DNA from: Bacillota bacterium
GTDB lineage: Bacteria; Bacillota_E; Symbiobacteriia; Symbiobacteriales; Symbiobacteriaceae
Direction of reading: 5' to 3'
DNA: 13,151 nt
NCBI GenBank assembly: GCA_003242675.1
Contig: QGVE01000072.1
Coordinates: 1 to 13,151 of the forward strand
Positions within the stretch are counted from its first letter, which is position 1; every line of letters begins with the position of its first letter. The translations under genes were made by a program, and so were the position numbers. The notes under the pieces were generated by a model, which saw only the letters and a program-made list of their open reading frames with translations, made no database searches and had not been told where the DNA came from. Shown here one piece after another: positions 8,010 through 13,151 of this stretch.

Positions 8010-8201
8010 TCAGCCCCCCAGGGCGATGGCCAGGAGCCCGGCCACGACGATGAGAACCATGCCGACGGCTGCGCACACCTGAAAGGCGAGCAGGAACGTC
8101 TCGGACAGGTACCGGTTGCGGCGCAGCACCACCGACAGCGGCGCCATCACCAGGATGCCCAGGGCCAGGTCGATCACACCCAATCCCAACACCGAAGTCA
8201 T
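8010..8201 (-). CDS. Small two-helix membrane protein
   Basis: A 63-residue hydrophobic protein not recognised by family. It has two predicted membrane segments, about residues 3-26 (VLGLGVIDLALGILVMAPLS) and 37-61 (ETFLLAFQVCAAVGMVLIVV onward), joined by a basic loop RRNRYLSE, so both ends would lie on the same side. ATG 8201 was chosen over the upstream TTG 8225; a GGCGGTGG stretch precedes it but the spacing is short, so the start is uncertain. An AT-rich patch at 8221-8252 upstream probably contains its promoter, though no clear -35 is visible. Coding is supported by the clean hydrophobic pattern rather than homology. Confidence 0.6.
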   Translation of the reverse strand: MTSVLGLGVIDLALGILVMAPLSVVLRRNRYLSETFLLAFQVCAAVGMVLIVVAGLLAIALGG

Positions 8202-8323
8202 CCGCCACCGCCCCCTGTTAGCCAATTTTCTGTCTCATCTATATTTTACGTGCGCGGCCCGGGATCCCCTGCTCATCGTTCCCGACCTCACCGGAAATCG
8301 ACCCGGCCCCGGCAGCGCGCAGA

Positions 8324-8362
8324 AGGGGTCCTCTCCCGCTTCAGCGGGAGCGGACCCCTCTT
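8324..8362 (-). terminator. Hairpin terminator downstream of the SIMPL-domain gene
   Basis: AGGGGTCC (8324-8331) pairs with GGACCCCT (8352-8359) and CTCCCGC (8333-8339) with GCGGGAG (8344-8350), with one mismatch between the two stems and a four-base TTCA loop. This is a very stable 15-pair hairpin, 45 bases after the SIMPL stop codon. Only short T runs flank it on either strand. Confidence 0.7.
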
Positions 8363-8403
8363 CGTTCGCCGCGCGTCCGCAGGCTAACGGCGCGCCGGAC
8401 CCG

Positions 8404-9147
8404 CTACTGGAGCTCGAACGTCACCGACACCGTGGCCGTGAAGGTGGTGGTGCCGGCGTACACGGGCACGGGTGCCTGGGCAGCCAGCTTGTCCATCTCC
8501 GCACGGACCTCGGCCCACACCATGACCGGGGAGGAGCCCTGATCCTGCACGCTGACCGACTGGACCCGGGCCACCCTGGCGCCGAGTTCGCCGGCCACCA
8601 GCTCGGCCTTGGCCTTCGCATCGGCGACCGCCCGCTTCAAGGCCTGCTCCAGCAGCTTGTCCGAGTTCTTCACCGAGAAGTTGATGCCCCGGAGATCGTT
8701 GGCCCCGGCCTGAACCGCCACCTGGATCAGTTCCGCCACCTTGTCCAGGTTCTGGGTGGTGATGGAGAGGGTGTTGGTCGCCCGGTAGCCGACCAGCTCC
8801 TGGCCGCGCTCCTGCGTCCAGTTGTACTCGGGGCTGAGCTGGAAGGTGCTGGTCTGGATGTCGTCCTCCTTCACGCCCTTGGCCATCAGAGCCTGGCTCA
8901 CCGCGTTGATGCGCTCGCTGAGGGCATTGTAGGCCTCGATCGGCGTCGGCCTGACCTCGCTGACGCCCACCGTGATGACCGCGGTGTCAGGCTTCACCTC
9001 GAGCTGCCCCCGCCCGACCACCGAGATCGTCCGCACCGAGTTGTCTTCCGCCGCCTGGGCCGGGGCAGCCTGGGGCAGGAAGGCGGAGATTCCCAGGATC
9101 AGGAGGCCGGCGAGGATCGCTGTAAGCAGACCGTTCCGCAACCTCAT
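8404..9147 (-). CDS. Secreted SIMPL-domain (DUF541) protein
   Basis: The 247-residue precursor starts with a basic tip and a hydrophobic stretch (LLTAILAGLLILGISAFL), followed by an AQA-type signal peptidase site near residue 32, so it is exported. The mature part is a SIMPL/DUF541 domain: TISVVGRGQLEVKPDTAVITVGV at its start, ALMAKGVKEDDIQTSTFQLSPEY in the middle, VGYRATNTLSI and ANDLRGINFSVKN further on, and a C-terminal beta-rich FTATVSVTFEL. Family members include BP26 and YggE, often tied to oxidative stress or forming ring oligomers, but the molecular function is poorly defined. AAGGAGG lies seven bases before the ATG. The gene is downstream of the GGDEF-EAL gene on the same strand, 104 bases apart. 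Confidence 0.92.
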   Translation of the reverse strand: MRLRNGLLTAILAGLLILGISAFLPQAAPAQAAEDNSVRTISVVGRGQLEVKPDTAVITVGVSEVRPTPIEAYNALSERINAVSQALMAKGVKEDDIQTSTFQLSPEYNWTQERGQELVGYRATNTLSITTQNLDKVAELIQVAVQAGANDLRGINFSVKNSDKLLEQALKRAVADAKAKAELVAGELGARVARVQSVSVQDQGSSPVMVWAEVRAEMDKLAAQAPVPVYAGTTTFTATVSVTFELQ

Positions 9148-9237
9148 AGGGGACCCTCCTTCGCGCGGTGTCTGCCCGTTAGACGGGGGGAGGCCCAGTT
9201 CCCGGTTCAAACCTTGCTACGGACGAAATGTCTTCAC

Positions 9238-9250
9238 CGGCGAATCGCCG
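9238..9250 (-). terminator. Short hairpin just after the GGDEF-EAL gene
   Basis: CGGCGA-A-TCGCCG is a perfect 6-bp inverted repeat two bases beyond the stop codon of the cyclic-di-GMP gene. The loop must open to at least three bases and there is no T run, so it is at best a weak terminator. Confidence 0.25.
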
Positions 9251-9251
9251 C

Positions 9252-11369
9252 TCAATGACCAACCCGCGGCATTCCTGTGCGATCGGGGCCGATCGGATGC
9301 GCGGACTTGATCGCGCCCGGCCGCAGCCACTCGGCCCCCGGCCGGCCGACCAGGTGGCCCTGCGCGTAGTCCACCCCGAACTCCCGAACCAGCTCCAGCG
9401 TCTCCGCGCGGTCCACGAACTCGGCGATGGTCTTCTGCCCCTGGGACCGGGCCATGGCCACCATGGCCCGCACCAGGTGCTGGTCCGCGTCTTCCATGGG
9501 CAGGTTCCGGATGAACGCGCCATCGATCTTGAGGTAGTCGACCGGCAGTTGCTTCAGGAGGTGCAGGCTGGCGAAGCCCGCCCCCACGTCGTCCAGCGCG
9601 AACCGGCAGCCCAGCCTGCGCATGGCCGTGATGAAGCGCCGGGCCTGCTCCAGGTCACTGATGGCCGCCGTCTCGGTGATCTCCAGCACCAGCTTGGCCG
9701 GGTCGGCGCCGTGGGCCTCCAGCTCCTCCTTGATGAACCGGGCAAGGCCCTGATCAGAGATGGTCTTGCCGGACAGGTTGACCTCGAATGCCTCGATGCC
9801 GCTGTCCGGCCCGTGCGCCGCGATGAGCCGGATGGCCTCCCGCAGCACCCAGCGGTCGATCTCCTGGATCAGCCCGAAGCGCTCCGCGCTGGCCATGAAG
9901 GCCTTCGGCAGGATCAGCGTTCCGTCCTCGTCCACCAGGCGGAGCAGGAGCTCCACGCGGGTAATCCGGCCCCGCTTCAGGTCGAGGATGGGCTGCGCGT
10001 GCAGCACGAACCGGTTGTCCCGCAGCGCCTCCCTGAGCCGCCGGTCCCACGACAGCTTCGCGACCATCTGGGCCCGCTCCTCGTCGGCGCCGTCGTAAAC
10101 CGCCACGGTGTTGCGGCCCGACTCCTTGGCCCTGTACATGGCGATGTCCGCCTGGGCCACCAGCGCCTCCGCGCTGAGGCCGTGGTCGGGGAAGAACGTG
10201 ATGCCGATCGAGGCGGTGACCGAAAAGGTGCGCCCCTTCACGTGGAACTGCTCCTGCTGCACCGCCTGAAGGAGCGACTCGGCGACCGCGACCGCCTCCC
10301 GGCCGGTGTACGGCATGAGGATGGCGAACTCGTCGCCGCCGTGCCGGGAGGCAATGTCGGTGGGCCTCAGGCGCGCCTGGATGATCTCGGCCACACGCAC
10401 GAGCACCACGTCGCCGGCGTGGTGCCCGAGCGTGTCGTTCACGTATTTCAGCAGGTCCAGGTCCATCACCAGGACCGCGCCGCGCACCCGGTGGCGCCGC
10501 GCCAGATCCAGGTACCGCTCCAGCTCGGCCTGGAAGGCCCGGCGGTTATACAGCCCCGTCAAGGCATCGTAGCTGGCCAGGTCCTTCAGGCCCGCCTGCT
10601 CCTGCCTGCGCCCCGAGACGTCGCGCACCTCCACGATGCTGTAGGCCTCGCCCCCATCAAGGAAGGTCCGAGCGGAGACCTCGGCGGTGAACTCCGCGCC
10701 GTCCTTGCGACGGGCGGCCACCTCGCATTCCCGGCTCATCGGCGCCGTGGCCCCGTCCCCTCCGCCCTGGAGGCTCGCCTCCCCGCCCGGGACGGCCTCC
10801 GGGAGGTTGGGCAGCAGCTCCCGCAGCGGCTTCCCCAGCACCTCCTGCTCGGTGTAGCCGAAGAGCTCCTCTGCCCGGCGGTTGAAGAGGACGATCCGCC
10901 GTTCGCCGTCGGTCACGATCAGGGCGGTGGGGGCCGTCGCAATCACCGCCGCCAGCCAGTCGACCTGCGAACTCCCGCGCACCGGCAGGATCGCCGGGGC
11001 AGCCAGCAAAGAGAGGTTGATCCCGGCGAAAAAGAGAACGCCCGGCCACCACTGCGCCCACGCCGCAAGGGCAGTGCAGAGCGCAGCCGGCAGGGCAACG
11101 AGAACCGCGAGCGGCTGGCGCACATGACGGGCCACCGGGGTGCGCTCCAGCCAGAGCAGGAGGGCGCCACCCACAAAGAACGCCACACCGATGAGCACGC
11201 GGGACGGTCCGCTGAACGCCGGTAACGAAACCGCAAACAGACCCGGAGCAAGGAGCAAGAGGAATCCCTGCAGGAGCTGGGCACCGGCCGTGACGCCGGT
11301 CAGCCGCCTCGCCTCATCGCCGGTTATGGGACGTAAGCGACGTTTCCCACGGGCCCGAAGCGAAATCAC
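9252..11369 (-). CDS. Membrane-anchored PAS-GGDEF-EAL cyclic-di-GMP protein
   Basis: The 705-residue protein combines synthesis and breakdown modules for cyclic-di-GMP. Order: about four membrane helices (24-128), a PAS domain (135-255, with IVTDGERRIVLFNRRAEELFGYT), GGDEF domain (262-427) with intact GGDEF at 344-348 and an inhibitory RxxD site RPTD at 335-338, and an EAL domain (about 435-685). In the EAL domain the signature reads ELLLR (473-477) instead of EALLR, but the other metal and catalytic positions are visible: Asn531, Glu563 and Glu566 in LEITET, the Asp pair 593-594, Lys614 in KID, Glu650, Gln670. Both activities are therefore possible. GTG 11369 has a GAAAGG site nine bases upstream. 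No partner operon apart from the SIMPL gene downstream. Confidence 0.94.
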   Translation of the reverse strand: MISLRARGKRRLRPITGDEARRLTGVTAGAQLLQGFLLLLAPGLFAVSLPAFSGPSRVLIGVAFFVGGALLLWLERTPVARHVRQPLAVLVALPAALCTALAAWAQWWPGVLFFAGINLSLLAAPAILPVRGSSQVDWLAAVIATAPTALIVTDGERRIVLFNRRAEELFGYTEQEVLGKPLRELLPNLPEAVPGGEASLQGGGDGATAPMSRECEVAARRKDGAEFTAEVSARTFLDGGEAYSIVEVRDVSGRRQEQAGLKDLASYDALTGLYNRRAFQAELERYLDLARRHRVRGAVLVMDLDLLKYVNDTLGHHAGDVVLVRVAEIIQARLRPTDIASRHGGDEFAILMPYTGREAVAVAESLLQAVQQEQFHVKGRTFSVTASIGITFFPDHGLSAEALVAQADIAMYRAKESGRNTVAVYDGADEERAQMVAKLSWDRRLREALRDNRFVLHAQPILDLKRGRITRVELLLRLVDEDGTLILPKAFMASAERFGLIQEIDRWVLREAIRLIAAHGPDSGIEAFEVNLSGKTISDQGLARFIKEELEAHGADPAKLVLEITETAAISDLEQARRFITAMRRLGCRFALDDVGAGFASLHLLKQLPVDYLKIDGAFIRNLPMEDADQHLVRAMVAMARSQGQKTIAEFVDRAETLELVREFGVDYAQGHLVGRPGAEWLRPGAIKSAHPIGPDRTGMPRVGH

Positions 11370-11440
11370 GCAGCATCGACCTTTCGTCTGTCGGGGGCCG
11401 CTCCGCGCAAAGAGCGCCCGCTAGGCTCCATGTAATATGC

Positions 11441-11469
11441 TCAATATACATTGACTCATCAACGTGCAA
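11441..11469 (-). promoter_or_regulatory. Candidate promoter and overlapping palindrome for the GGDEF-EAL gene
   Basis: On the minus strand TTGCAC (11464-11469) and TATTGA (11441-11446) are 17 bases apart. The -10 overlaps a perfect inverted repeat, TCAAT-N4-ATTGA at 11441-11454, a plausible repressor site. The flanking region to 11500 is unusually AT-rich for this genome and includes the palindrome CAAAATTTTG at 11489-11498. The leader down to the GTG is about 65 bases and shows no recognisable riboswitch. Confidence 0.5.
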
Positions 11470-11552
11470 AACCGTTTCGTGTGCGTAGCAAAATTTTGGA
11501 CGTCAAACGGGCCCGGCGAAGCGGCCTGCCGGAAAGCCAGTCCGCCGCTCGT

Positions 11553-12821
<1,269 letters not shown>

Positions 12822-12871
12822 TCCTCACATACCTCCCTGATCCCTGCTCCACTCGCCGTTCCCGGGGGCTA

Positions 12872-13037
12872 TGGCTGCCGGGCACGGAAGCGAAGGCGCA
12901 TCGCAGGGCGCTAAGTTCGAGCTCCGCAGGCAGGCGGCGCGAGCGCAGCGGAGCGAACTGCGGAGCGAGCACGCCCGTCTGCCGAGGAGCATTCCTCTTC
13001 AGGGGCGCCCTGGGGTGCCGAGCCCCGCTGCCCGGTC
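12872..13037. repeat. MITE-like nested palindromic element, copy 2
   Basis: This is the second copy of the element at 251-416, in the same orientation and collinear at a constant offset of 12,621 bases. The core 12904-13035 has five mismatches to copy 1 in 132 bases. The left 30 bases (12872-12903) are more diverged, and its left terminal inverted repeat has decayed, while GCCCCGCTGCCCGG (13022-13035) is intact at the right. The internal hairpin pairs are preserved. It occupies most of the gap between purH and purD, ending three bases from the purH stop codon, so it would be transcribed within the operon. Confidence 0.85.
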
Positions 13038-13039
13038 GC

Positions 13040-13150
13040 TCAGTGCCTGAAGTGCCGCACGCCCGTGAACACCATCGCCAGCCCCAGCTCGTCCGCCCGG
13101 GCGATCGACTCCGCATCCCGGATCGACCCACCGGGCTGCACGATGGCGGC
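13040..13150 (-). CDS. purH: Bifunctional AICAR transformylase/IMP cyclohydrolase PurH, C-terminal fragment
   Basis: The gene runs off the right edge of the window. The last 36 codons read [16 protein letters not shown], then a short helix, then [12 protein letters not shown] and stop, the highly conserved end of PurH. The enzyme carries out the last two steps of IMP synthesis and consumes AICAR, a by-product of histidine synthesis. It is upstream of purD on the same strand, the usual purH-purD order. Confidence 0.95.
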   Translation of the reverse strand, partial: AAIVQPGGSIRDAESIARADELGLAMVFTGVRHFRH

Positions 13151-13151
13151 G

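Noticed and set aside
9205..9225. tRNA T-arm-like sequence CGGTTCAAACC
   Set aside because: No acceptor stem, anticodon arm or D arm is found around it; a chance match.
9228..11225. Plus-strand open frame of 665 codons opposite the GGDEF-EAL gene
   Set aside because: Long but compositionally an antisense artefact; the minus strand has intact PAS, GGDEF and EAL motifs over the same span.
11370..11440. Cyclic-di-GMP riboswitch in the leader of the GGDEF-EAL gene
   Set aside because: The leader is short and shows neither the conserved core nor the paired helices of GEMM riboswitches by eye.
11513..11532. Terminator after purD
   Set aside because: Only a 5-bp CCGGC/GCCGG stem without a T run directly after it; too weak to claim.

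Overview
The window reads as chromosomal DNA of a very GC-rich, Gram-positive-type bacterium, most likely Symbiobacterium or a close relative. The evidence is: strong AGGAGG-type ribosome binding sites with frequent GTG starts, the HisZ plus short-form HisG arrangement, a YerC-family TrpR-like regulator, a purH-purD pair, and a tyrosine phenol-lyase that keeps the residues separating it from tryptophanase. Genus assignment is inference; no database search was possible.

Layout, left to right. Positions 1-30 hold the first ten codons of hisG (minus). Positions 31-542 are non-coding and packed with repeats: a degenerate array of 44-49 bp units (74-258) and a 162-bp nested palindrome with perfect 16-bp terminal inverted repeats (255-416). 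hisZ (543-1742, minus) follows, with its own promoter and an AT-rich palindrome just ahead of it. Next are a single-RRM RNA-binding protein with a textbook terminator (1833-2132, minus), a CPA2-type cation:proton antiporter with a C-terminal RCK/TrkA region (2393-4261, plus), tyrosine phenol-lyase (4400-5776, plus), an FNT-family formate/nitrite channel (5935-6807, plus) and an unrecognised 205-residue protein with a Pro/Gln/Ala-rich N-terminus (6869-7486, plus). From there genes run on the minus strand: yerC (7561-7893), a 63-residue two-helix membrane protein (8010-8201), a secreted SIMPL-domain protein (8404-9147), a membrane-anchored PAS-GGDEF-EAL cyclic-di-GMP protein (9252-11369), purD (11553-12821) and the last 36 codons of purH (13040-13150).

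How the parts relate. hisZ and hisG encode the two subunits of ATP phosphoribosyltransferase, the first step of histidine synthesis. purH and purD belong to IMP synthesis, linked to histidine synthesis through AICAR. Both operon junctions (hisZ/hisG and purH/purD) carry a copy of the same element, in the same orientation, about 12.6 kb apart. This shared palindromic element is the least ordinary feature of the window. Tyrosine phenol-lyase releases phenol, pyruvate and ammonium, so its neighbour, an anion channel for formate-type acids, may serve the same catabolic life-style; a terminator-like hairpin lies between them. No phage, transposase, CRISPR, rRNA or tRNA genes were seen.
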